From the NCBI GenBank assembly GCA_031262005.1, contig JAISIO010000113.1:1-9984 (forward strand): a stretch of DNA of 9,984 nucleotides. Reading direction: 5' to 3'. The stretch is from Bacteroidales bacterium (GTDB lineage: Bacteria; Bacteroidota; Bacteroidia; Bacteroidales; UBA1715). The notes beneath the pieces are model-generated. The model saw only the letters and a program-made list of their open reading frames with translations. It had not been told where the DNA came from and did no database searches. Position numbers and translations under genes: made by a program. This document shows, piece after piece, positions 1 to 6,130 of the stretch; the stretch's first letter is position 1, and each line of letters opens with the position of its first letter.

Positions 1-415
1 TTATGTAGCAACGAACGAGAAGATACAATCTATTGAGAAACAAGCTAATGATGTAATTCATGCATATTTTGAAGAGCACAATAACGACACTCTTTTTTTA
101 CAATTCAGCCAATCGAAAAACACCGAAAAATTTAAAATTCAAAAACTGTGGGTGAACGGAGCTACGTTCAATAAGCTTTCGATTAAAGCACGCGTATATG
201 CTATGGATAATAGCGTATTTCACGGACCATACACAAGCCTTGCCATAAAACAGCGAGATAGGAAACGGTTGGAATGCGGCGGCGGCATAAGCGCACCCGA
301 TAGTGTACAACTCCGCACAGGAGAAACATATATTTTTTCGGGTACAATTAACGAACTCTCTGCACTATCGCAAGTACGAAGCGTTCTTTTTGATGAACAA
401 ATCAAAAAATGGTAA
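1..415 (+). CDS. Unrecognised protein, C-terminal part (5' end outside window)
   Basis: An open frame runs from base 2 without a stop to TAA at 413-415, giving about 137 residues of C-terminal sequence. The true start lies upstream of the window; the internal GTG at 152 is unlikely to be the start because the frame stays open to the left edge with protein-like composition. The segment is mixed and hydrophilic. An N-terminal helical-looking stretch (NEKIQSIEKQANDVIHAYFEE) is followed by a probably beta-rich region containing YAMDNSVFHGPY and a CGGG turn. I see no transmembrane segment, signal peptide or catalytic motif and do not recognise the family. The gene converges with the DUF308 gene, with only three bases between the two stop codons, so no separate terminator fits between them. 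That this is a real gene is likely; its function is unknown. Confidence 0.7.
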   Translation, partial: YVATNEKIQSIEKQANDVIHAYFEEHNNDTLFLQFSQSKNTEKFKIQKLWVNGATFNKLSIKARVYAMDNSVFHGPYTSLAIKQRDRKRLECGGGISAPDSVQLRTGETYIFSGTINELSALSQVRSVLFDEQIKKW

Positions 416-418
416 CTA

Positions 419-979
419 TTATGATTGCGTGATCACCTCTTGATTATGAGCACTCCTCTCTTTCTTATGTGCAAACTTAATATAATATACTATTTCCGTA
501 ATTCCATACACTAAAAACATGGCTCCTATGAGCGTAAAGATAGTTCGGGCAGTTTCAAAAGGATTAAACAATACTACAATACCCACAAGAAATAACAAAA
601 GCGGAACGATATAAAAACCTTTTGCAACAGCAATAAATGCACGAACACGAAATAAATTCACAAACTGTTCAATACCGCCTAAAACAAGGACTGCTCCCAA
701 AATGTACATAAGCACGGTTACAAAAAAAGTCGGTTGTATTACTAATGCCAGCCCCAAAAGCAAGCTACCTAATCCGCCAAGCATATACACCGTATCAGGA
801 CGTTTGCCTTTCGACAAAAGTACATAGTTAATAAAAGCTAACAATCCGGGAATAATAAAAAGAATTCCGATTGTAATCACAACATAATTCACGGCATCAG
901 GATTTAACAAGAGAAAAACTCCAAGCACAAGTGCCGAAAGAATGCGGAGCGTAGAATAAGTAACTGTTATTTTTTTCAT
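419..979 (-). CDS. DUF308 / HdeD-like six-helix membrane protein
   Basis: This 186-residue integral membrane protein has about six hydrophobic helices, at roughly residues 11-25, 30-55, 64-82, 85-103, 118-138 and 146-167, and a charged C-terminal tail (HKKERSAHNQE). The helices form three hairpin repeats marked by a recurring G-x5-[NQ]-P motif: GVFLLLNP at 20-27, GLALVIQP at 76-83 and GIVVLFNP at 133-140, spaced 56 and 57 residues apart. This internal repeat and the overall length match the DUF308/HdeD family. The E. coli founder HdeD is linked to acid resistance, but the biochemical role of most members is unknown, so no specific function is assigned. The ATG at 977-979 gives a normal MKK start. 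The 126 bases upstream contain no clear TAnnTTTG box, so the promoter is unresolved; read-through from the tatD-like gene is possible. Confidence 0.85.
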   Translation of the reverse strand: MKKITVTYSTLRILSALVLGVFLLLNPDAVNYVVITIGILFIIPGLLAFINYVLLSKGKRPDTVYMLGGLGSLLLGLALVIQPTFFVTVLMYILGAVLVLGGIEQFVNLFRVRAFIAVAKGFYIVPLLLFLVGIVVLFNPFETARTIFTLIGAMFLVYGITEIVYYIKFAHKKERSAHNQEVITQS

Positions 980-1105
980 AAAAATTGAGAATTAGAGGAT
1001 TTACAAATTAGATGGCAAGATATTTTTTGATAAACTCATCAAATAGTTACTTGGCAAAGAAAAAGTTTTTTTTGAGTACAGCCATAGAATTTTTTATGAT
1101 TTTCG

Positions 1106-1759
1106 TCATACAAATTTTGTATCAAACACTTTTTTCGCAGTTTGTTGTACGGTTGTAGCGAGTTCTTCTACCGAAATGTGTAATTGCTGTGCAGCAAAGG
1201 TATATATGTCGTCAATAGCAATTTCGGAATCATCGTTTTCAAAAAGAATTGCGTTCAACGGTAGGTTTTGTAACACTCCCACACTTTGTGAACGTGTAAG
1301 CAGTTCATTTCCAAAAGAATAGTAACAATCAAAATCTTTAAAACTTTCATACACGTGCATGGTACCCATAAACTTATGAAACACTATCGGCTGACGGCAA
1401 TCTGTGCGTTTGAACACTCGCAACACATCATTATAAGCTCGCACCGAATGAATTATGAGTGCTTTGCTATTTTGCTGTGCCAATTTCACGTGCTGTGTCA
1501 GTAAATCCTCCTGTAATTCCACATCAACTGCAATGGTGTGATCTATGCCACATTCGCCAATTGCTACCACTTGCGGCAATTGAACGCACGAATACAACCA
1601 ATGCTGCAACATTTCCGTATTTTCACAATATTTCATGTAATCCCACGGATGAATACCTATTGAATAGAGGCAATTTTCGTCAAACTGCGTGAATCCTAAC
1701 GGTGCATTGATTATTGCATGAGCGGAATGTGTGTGTGTATGGGCGTTAAAGTAAGACAC
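1106..1759 (-). CDS. TatD-family metal-dependent hydrolase (short form)
   Basis: This 217-residue protein is a probable TIM-barrel metallohydrolase of the TatD family, whose studied members are metal-dependent DNases. Family motifs appear in order: the N-terminal metal site NAHTHTH (H7, H9), GIHPW at 34-38, GECGID at 68-73 with metal ligand E69, IHS with H104, and FHKFMG with H128. The sequence FENDD at 173-177 aligns with the usual ETD and keeps the aspartate as D176. The protein is shorter than the roughly 260 residues common in the family, in line with compact Bacteroidota versions. The start is GTG (revcomp of 1757-1759), 13 bases after the clpS stop. No ATG is available before the HTHTH motif, so GTG is the best choice. 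Close spacing suggests cotranscription with clpS. Substrate is not predictable, and nuclease activity is inferred from the family only. Confidence 0.88.
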   Translation of the reverse strand: MSYFNAHTHTHSAHAIINAPLGFTQFDENCLYSIGIHPWDYMKYCENTEMLQHWLYSCVQLPQVVAIGECGIDHTIAVDVELQEDLLTQHVKLAQQNSKALIIHSVRAYNDVLRVFKRTDCRQPIVFHKFMGTMHVYESFKDFDCYYSFGNELLTRSQSVGVLQNLPLNAILFENDDSEIAIDDIYTFAAQQLHISVEELATTVQQTAKKVFDTKFV

Positions 1760-1772
1760 GAGAATGTGTTGT

Positions 1773-2066
1773 TTAATTGTGTTCTATGGTTGCCGAAAGC
1801 CCCTGATCGGTCAAGGCTGTTTTGCAAGCGTTCAATTCAGAAAATTCTCCGTGCATAATGTCGGTTTTACCTGTGTAATGCACCAAAAAGGCACATTGTG
1901 TAGCTTGTTCCACTTGATGTTTGCAAATTTTCACCAAGTTCTTTATTACAAACTCAAAGGTATTGAAATCGTCGTTATGCAACACAAGCGTATGCGTTCC
2001 TGTAATGCAATCGGCAACGTTTGTATCAGTACAAGTATTCGTTTTTTCGTCATGTAAGGTATTCAT
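1773..2066 (-). CDS. clpS: ATP-dependent Clp protease adaptor ClpS
   Basis: ClpS binds proteins with destabilising N-terminal residues and passes them to the Clp unfoldase-protease in the cytoplasm (the N-end rule). The 97-residue protein has a flexible, polar N-terminal extension (about residues 1-24) and then the ClpS core. The binding-pocket motif HNDDFNTFEFV spans residues 30-40, with N31, D32 and D33 matching E. coli N34-D36. FLVHYTGK follows, with H63 matching E. coli H66. The pocket gatekeeper methionine of E. coli (M40) aligns with F37, a hydrophobic substitution. Length and core match the family. The ATG is at 2064-2066. The gene lies 29 bases after the DUF4197 gene and 13 before the tatD-like gene, all on one strand, so it is probably the middle gene of one transcript. 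No clpA or clpC is present in the window. Confidence 0.93.
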   Translation of the reverse strand: MNTLHDEKTNTCTDTNVADCITGTHTLVLHNDDFNTFEFVIKNLVKICKHQVEQATQCAFLVHYTGKTDIMHGEFSELNACKTALTDQGLSATIEHN

Positions 2067-2095
2067 ACTTATATATTACAGAACATTCATCGGTA

Positions 2096-2935
2096 CTACT
2101 TAAATACGTAGCCAAACACTTTTTGAATTATATCGCTTGCATATTGCAACGGATTTTTGCGGATTTTCCGTTCTTGTTCTTCTACTTTCAGAAACAAACC
2201 ATCTAAGGCTTTGCCGGTAACAAATGCACCCAAATCCGTATCTACCGCCTGAAAAGAATGTCCTGCAAGTTGCGCAGCACTTTGTACAATTTTGTTATTC
2301 ACAATAGTATTGTATGTACCGGTAATTGATGTCCAAATTTCTGTTGCCGACAGGTTTCCTGCAAAGGGTTTTCCTAAGGCTTCATTCATGTAAGGAGCAT
2401 ACGTTTCTGTTAAACCGGTAAATGTTGCCGATTTTAAATATTGTGTAGCAGCAGTTGAATCAAATTCTCCTGATTTTAACACTATTTTTCCTTGTAAAAT
2501 GCTCAAGCCATCGGTAATAGAAAGGTCGGTAATAGCATTTTTAAAAATTGGCAATGCTTCTTTTGCAGCTTCGCCTGCCGAAGAATTAATGGACTTTACC
2601 AAATCGGTTACTTTTGCCTGTAAATCGTTAGTCAAATTAGGCGCAATTAACGAAACACCCGGAAGATTTTCTATGATTTGTGCATTGTCTAATATGGTTT
2701 GCACTTCATCGGGCAAATCTATGCGTGTAGCCAAGTCGTTGTAATAACCATCTGCCGTAGAAAGCACGCGAGTTGAAGAATCAGCTCCGGCTATCAATGC
2801 GGATTTCAACCCGTTAACAATTTCATCTTTTGATAGTTGTGTATCACTTGGCAGAATATTATTTATTTCTTCGCACGAAAAAAATAACTGAGCCGAAAGT
2901 AGCAAAGCTGTGGCTTGTAGAATAAAGCGTTTCAT
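2096..2935 (-). CDS. DUF4197 lipoprotein
   Basis: This 279-residue protein begins with a lipoprotein signal peptide: a basic MKR, a hydrophobic core and LFFSC, with C21 the probable lipidated cysteine followed by acidic E22-E23. That predicts export and membrane anchoring on the periplasmic side. The mature part matches DUF4197: ALIAG near 46-50, DGYYND at 62-67, RIDLP at 71-75, PIFKNAI at 129-135, TDGLSILQG at 141-149, TAATQYLKS at 161-169, FVTGKALDGLF at 238-248, and the C-terminal signature EQERKIRKNP at 253-262 followed by VFG at 273-275. The family is helical and widespread in Proteobacteria and Bacteroidota, but its biochemical function is unknown, so none is given. ATG at 2933-2935. 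It is probably the first gene of the clpS/tatD-like unit. The upstream region holds only a weak promoter-like TATTTTTA on this strand. Confidence 0.9.
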   Translation of the reverse strand: MKRFILQATALLLSAQLFFSCEEINNILPSDTQLSKDEIVNGLKSALIAGADSSTRVLSTADGYYNDLATRIDLPDEVQTILDNAQIIENLPGVSLIAPNLTNDLQAKVTDLVKSINSSAGEAAKEALPIFKNAITDLSITDGLSILQGKIVLKSGEFDSTAATQYLKSATFTGLTETYAPYMNEALGKPFAGNLSATEIWTSITGTYNTIVNNKIVQSAAQLAGHSFQAVDTDLGAFVTGKALDGLFLKVEEQERKIRKNPLQYASDIIQKVFGYVFK

Positions 2936-3047
2936 ACTAATGAGGTGTTATTGTAATTTTTCGTAAAAATACTAATTTATTTACTCATTACTCTGCTTGG
3001 CATATATTTTTTTCAACAACTTCTTACATACCTCTTTCCCCCAAAAT

Positions 3048-3075
3048 AATTTTCAATTTTCAATTTTCAATTCAC
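3048..3075. repeat. 7-bp tandem repeat (AATTTTC x3 plus a degenerate copy)
   Basis: Three exact copies of AATTTTC (3048-3054, 3055-3061, 3062-3068) are followed by a diverged fourth unit AATTCAC (3069-3075) and the start of another (AATTA). The array ends about 10 bases before the fabI -7 box, so it occupies the place where the -33 element would be expected. It may be an AT-rich upstream element or a simple slippage repeat; the sequence alone cannot distinguish these. Confidence 0.8.
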
Positions 3076-3085
3076 AATTAAAATG

Positions 3086-3093
3086 TATCTTTG
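3086..3093 (+). promoter_or_regulatory. Candidate fabI promoter, -7 box TATCTTTG
   Basis: TATCTTTG is an exact match to the Bacteroidota -7 consensus TAnnTTTG. It lies 37 bases before the fabI ATG, which would give a leader of about 30 nucleotides. A clear TTTG -33 element is absent; the 7-bp AT repeat occupies that position. An exact six-fixed-base match arises by chance about once per 4 kb per strand, so position is the main support. Confidence 0.6.
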
Positions 3094-3130
3094 CAGCTTT
3101 AAGATTTGTAAAACTACAATAATTACTGTT

Positions 3131-3985
3131 ATGACATATAATTTACTCAAAGGGAAAAAAGGAATTATTTTTGGTGCGCTTAACGATATGTCGATTGCAT
3201 GGAAAGTAGCAGAGCGAGCCGTTGAAGAAGGTGCCGAAATTGTACTAACCAATACTCCGCTTGCTATTCGCATGGGCGACATGGATAAGCTTGCAGAAAA
3301 AACCAATGCAAAAGTGATTCCTGCCGATGCTACAAGCGTAGAAGATCTTGAAAATCTCATCAAAGAATCAATGGCGCATTTTGGCGGACAAGTTGATTTT
3401 ATTCTTCACTCGATAGGCATGTCGCTCAATGTGCGCAAAAATCGTCCTTACGACGATTTGAATTACGATTATATGATGAAATCAATGGATATTTCAGCTA
3501 TTTCGTTTCACAAATTACTACAAACAGCCCGCAAACTTGATGCTATCAGCGAATGGGGTTCGGTTGTAGCACTTTCGTACATTGCAGCGCAACGCACATT
3601 TTTCGGTTACAACGAAATGGCTGAAGCCAAAGCTATGCTGGAATCAATTGCTCGTAGTTTTGGATACATTTACGGACGCGATAAAAAAATCCGCATCAAT
3701 ACTATTTCACAATCGCCAACGCTTACCACAGCCGGACAAGGAATAAAAGGCATGAGCGATTTGATTGACTTTTCGGAACGAATGTCGCCACTGGGCAATG
3801 CTTCGGCTGATGATTGTGCCGATTATTGCTTGGTTATGTTTTCGGATTTAACACGCAAAGTAACTATGCAAAATCTATTCCACGACGGTGGTTTTTCCCA
3901 AGTGGGTATGAGTTGGCGTGCAATGAATGTATATTCAATGTCGCTCGAAGATATGAAAAACAATATGGATAAAATTATTGATTAA
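3131..3985 (+). CDS. fabI: Enoyl-[acyl-carrier-protein] reductase (NADH), FabI
   Basis: FabI reduces trans-2-enoyl-ACP to acyl-ACP, the last step of each fatty-acid elongation cycle, in the cytoplasm. From the ATG at 3131 the protein has 284 residues and a short-chain dehydrogenase fold. The N-terminal nucleotide site is GALNDMSIAW (15-24; compare GxxxxxSIAW in FabI). HSIG lies at 93-96. The active-site set is Y150, Y160 and K167, with the same 10 and 7 residue spacing as E. coli Y146, Y156 and K163, which separates FabI from ordinary YxxxK dehydrogenases. The loop NTISQSPTLTTAGQGIKG (190-207) replaces the E. coli SAGPIRTLAASGIK and is what I expect of Bacteroidota FabI. An in-frame ATG at 3083 would add 16 residues, but it sits at the -7 promoter box, so 3131 is preferred. 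The DUF349 gene follows after 67 bases with its own promoter candidate. Confidence 0.96.
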   Translation: MTYNLLKGKKGIIFGALNDMSIAWKVAERAVEEGAEIVLTNTPLAIRMGDMDKLAEKTNAKVIPADATSVEDLENLIKESMAHFGGQVDFILHSIGMSLNVRKNRPYDDLNYDYMMKSMDISAISFHKLLQTARKLDAISEWGSVVALSYIAAQRTFFGYNEMAEAKAMLESIARSFGYIYGRDKKIRINTISQSPTLTTAGQGIKGMSDLIDFSERMSPLGNASADDCADYCLVMFSDLTRKVTMQNLFHDGGFSQVGMSWRAMNVYSMSLEDMKNNMDKIID

Positions 3986-4012
3986 TTATTTCGCATTTAC
4001 TCATAGAACTTG

Positions 4013-4020
4013 TATGTTTG
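4013..4020 (+). promoter_or_regulatory. Candidate promoter of the DUF349 gene, -7 box TATGTTTG
   Basis: TATGTTTG matches TAnnTTTG exactly and ends 32 bases before the ATG at 4053, within the 67-base gap after fabI. No good TTG element is found about 20 bases upstream, so the -33 half is weak. If used, the leader would be about 25 nucleotides, and the DUF349 gene could be transcribed separately from fabI. Confidence 0.5.
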
Positions 4021-4052
4021 TTTCGTTTTGAAAAAGATAAAAACCCCTTGCT

Positions 4053-6038
4053 ATGCAACACGATGAACTAACTAACGAAGAAATCCAACCGGAAACGTCT
4101 TCAACTACCGAAAATACTACCGCTTGTAATAATGCTCCAACCTCTGATGCAAAAGAATTGCAGAAAGACGTTCAACCCGCCGTTACCACAACGGAAACGA
4201 TGGTGGATGAAGAAGCCGTGTCTGCGCAAGACCAATCCGAAGAATTACTACCGGCAGAAGATACTGCTGACGCTCATCAAGAAATTGAGGAAATGCCGAA
4301 TTATTTTGAATATTCGTTACCGGAACTTGTGGCGGCATTAGGTGCGTTGTGTGTTAAAGAAGCGGTAGAAAGTTGCCGAGCAAAAATAGAGGAAATTCGC
4401 ATGGTGTTTTACAAAAAATTAAACGCCGAAATCGAAGCAAAAAAAGCAGAATTTGTAAAATTGGGTAATGCCATTGAAGATTTTTCTTACAGTTCAACCG
4501 AAGAGCATGAATTTAAAACGCTTTATACCAAAATCAAAAATTTTAGAGCGCAACATATTGAAGAAGAAAACCTTGTGCGCGAAAACAACCTACAAAAACG
4601 TTTAGCAATTATTGAAGAACTCAAAGAATTGGTAAACAAAGAAGAGTCGATGCAAAAAACATTCGATGATTTTAAAAAATTGCAGGAACGTTGGAAAGAA
4701 ATAGGGCAAATTCCACAAAGCGAAACAAAAAATGTGTGGGAACAATATCATCATCAGGTGGGCGTTTTTTACGATTATGTAAAAATTAACAAAGAACTGC
4801 GCGATCTCGATTTAAAGAAAAATTTAGAAGCAAAAATTGAACTCTGCGAAAAAGCCGAAGCTCTCCACCTTCTCATAGCAAAACAAAAAGTAGTTGATGC
4901 TTTTAAAAAATTGCAAAAATTGCACGATTTATGGCGAGAAATTGGTCCTGTAGTTGAAGAAAAAAAAGCCGAAGTGTGGCAACGCTTCAAAAATGCTACA
5001 ACCGCCATAAATAAAGCGCATCAAGATTATTTTTCGGCAATCAAACAGCAGGAAACCGAAAATTATGAACGGAAATTAACGTTGTGCGAAAAATTGGAAG
5101 AATTAATTGCACAACCTAAAAATTCTATCAAAGAATGGAACGCAACTTCGCAAGTAGTTACCGAAATTCAAAAACAATGGAAAACTATCGGGTTTGCTTT
5201 GCAAAAATACAATGCACAAATTTATGAACGCTATTGCAATGCGTGCAATTCATTTTTTGAAGCCAAGCGCAATGCTTTTGCAGCACTTCGAGAGGTGGAA
5301 GATGAAAATAAACAGAAGAAAATAGATTTGTGCATACAAGCCGAAGCGTTGAAACAACGCACCGACTGGAAACAGGCTACCGACGAATTTGTGGCATTGC
5401 AACAAGCGTGGAAAGAAATTGGTTACACAACCTATAAAGACAATGCAAAACTATGGTCGCGCTTCCGTGCTGCCTGCGATGAATTTTTCAACGCTCGCCA
5501 AGCGCATTTTAAAGAAAAAGATGACGAACAAATTACAAATTATAACCGCAAACAAGAAATTCTGCAACAAATCATCAATTTAGAGCAAAAAGAAACTGCC
5601 GAAGAAACGCTTACTGCTCTGAATGCACTGCAAAAAGAGTGGCTCGAAATAGGGCTTGTGCCTATTAAAAAGAAAGACAAACTCAACAAAGAGTACAACG
5701 AAGCAGTACAACAAAAATTACAAAGTTTGCAGTTGCCGCCGGAGCAAAAACAAAAGTTTGCGCTGAAAAATACTATTCAAGCAATCAAACAACAGCCAAA
5801 ATCGAAACAAAAATTCACCGACGAAATTGGCAAATTGCGTAATAAAATAAGTTCTATACAGGCTGAGATTGTGCAATTAGAAACTAATATCGAATTTTTT
5901 GCCAAAAGTAAAAATGCCGATGCGTTGCGCGAAGAAGTAAATAAGAAAATTGCTGCGTTTAAAAAGGACATCGACAGTTTGAAACAGCAAATACGCATGA
6001 TTACAGAGGCTACAAAAACCGACGAAGCGGCGAATTGA
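4053..6038 (+). CDS. DUF349 five-repeat coiled-coil protein
   Basis: This 661-residue, highly charged cytoplasmic protein has no signal peptide or membrane segment. Residues 1-80 are acidic and rich in T, E and Q, probably disordered. From about 170 onwards it contains five DUF349 repeats, each marked by W-[KRL]-x-I-G: W214, W294, W376, W453 and W530, spaced 80, 82, 77 and 77 residues. In repeats 1-4 a second aromatic follows 15 residues later (W229, W309, Y391, W468), as in the family pattern LQxxWKEIG...LWxRFxxAxxxFF. The C-terminus (about 585-650) is a lysine- and glutamine-rich predicted coiled coil. DUF349 proteins are common in Bacteroidota and Actinobacteria; their biochemical function is not established, so none is assigned. 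The strongly helical repeats suggest a scaffold or an elongated binding protein, which is inference. pyrG follows after 92 bases on the same strand with no obvious promoter, so read-through is possible. Confidence 0.92.
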   Translation: MQHDELTNEEIQPETSSTTENTTACNNAPTSDAKELQKDVQPAVTTTETMVDEEAVSAQDQSEELLPAEDTADAHQEIEEMPNYFEYSLPELVAALGALCVKEAVESCRAKIEEIRMVFYKKLNAEIEAKKAEFVKLGNAIEDFSYSSTEEHEFKTLYTKIKNFRAQHIEEENLVRENNLQKRLAIIEELKELVNKEESMQKTFDDFKKLQERWKEIGQIPQSETKNVWEQYHHQVGVFYDYVKINKELRDLDLKKNLEAKIELCEKAEALHLLIAKQKVVDAFKKLQKLHDLWREIGPVVEEKKAEVWQRFKNATTAINKAHQDYFSAIKQQETENYERKLTLCEKLEELIAQPKNSIKEWNATSQVVTEIQKQWKTIGFALQKYNAQIYERYCNACNSFFEAKRNAFAALREVEDENKQKKIDLCIQAEALKQRTDWKQATDEFVALQQAWKEIGYTTYKDNAKLWSRFRAACDEFFNARQAHFKEKDDEQITNYNRKQEILQQIINLEQKETAEETLTALNALQKEWLEIGLVPIKKKDKLNKEYNEAVQQKLQSLQLPPEQKQKFALKNTIQAIKQQPKSKQKFTDEIGKLRNKISSIQAEIVQLETNIEFFAKSKNADALREEVNKKIAAFKKDIDSLKQQIRMITEATKTDEAAN

Positions 6039-6130
6039 TACAACTATTCATAAAACAACAGAATAATTAACAACAATATAACAGAAAATTGACTATACGA
6101 GAGTTCGGAGTCGATTAATCAACAAATACA

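Larger units (their letters stand above)
2936..3130. promoter_or_regulatory. Divergent intergenic region between DUF4197 gene and fabI
   Basis: This 195-base AT-rich region is the longest gene-free stretch in the window and should carry start signals for both directions. On the plus side it holds the 7-bp tandem repeat (3048-3075) and the TATCTTTG box (3086-3093). On the minus side the best match is TATTTTTA, about 30 bases before the DUF4197 ATG, which lacks the final G of the consensus and has no clear upstream TTG. No stem-loop, RNA gene or operator palindrome was recognised. Confidence 0.5.

Noticed and set aside
1195..1202. TACCTTTG on the minus strand, an exact TAnnTTTG match
   Set aside because: It lies inside the tatD-like coding sequence, over 200 bases before the DUF308 start, and matches of this length occur by chance every few kilobases.
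1764..2057. Plus-strand open frame of 97 codons opposite clpS
   Set aside because: It mirrors the clpS coding sequence, has no family resemblance and is cysteine- and phenylalanine-rich, as expected of an antisense shadow.
6089..6114. Possible stem (TTGACT with AGTCGA) before pyrG, as an attenuator
   Set aside because: Only six pairs including a G-T wobble, a 14-base loop and no T-tract; too weak to call a regulatory structure.
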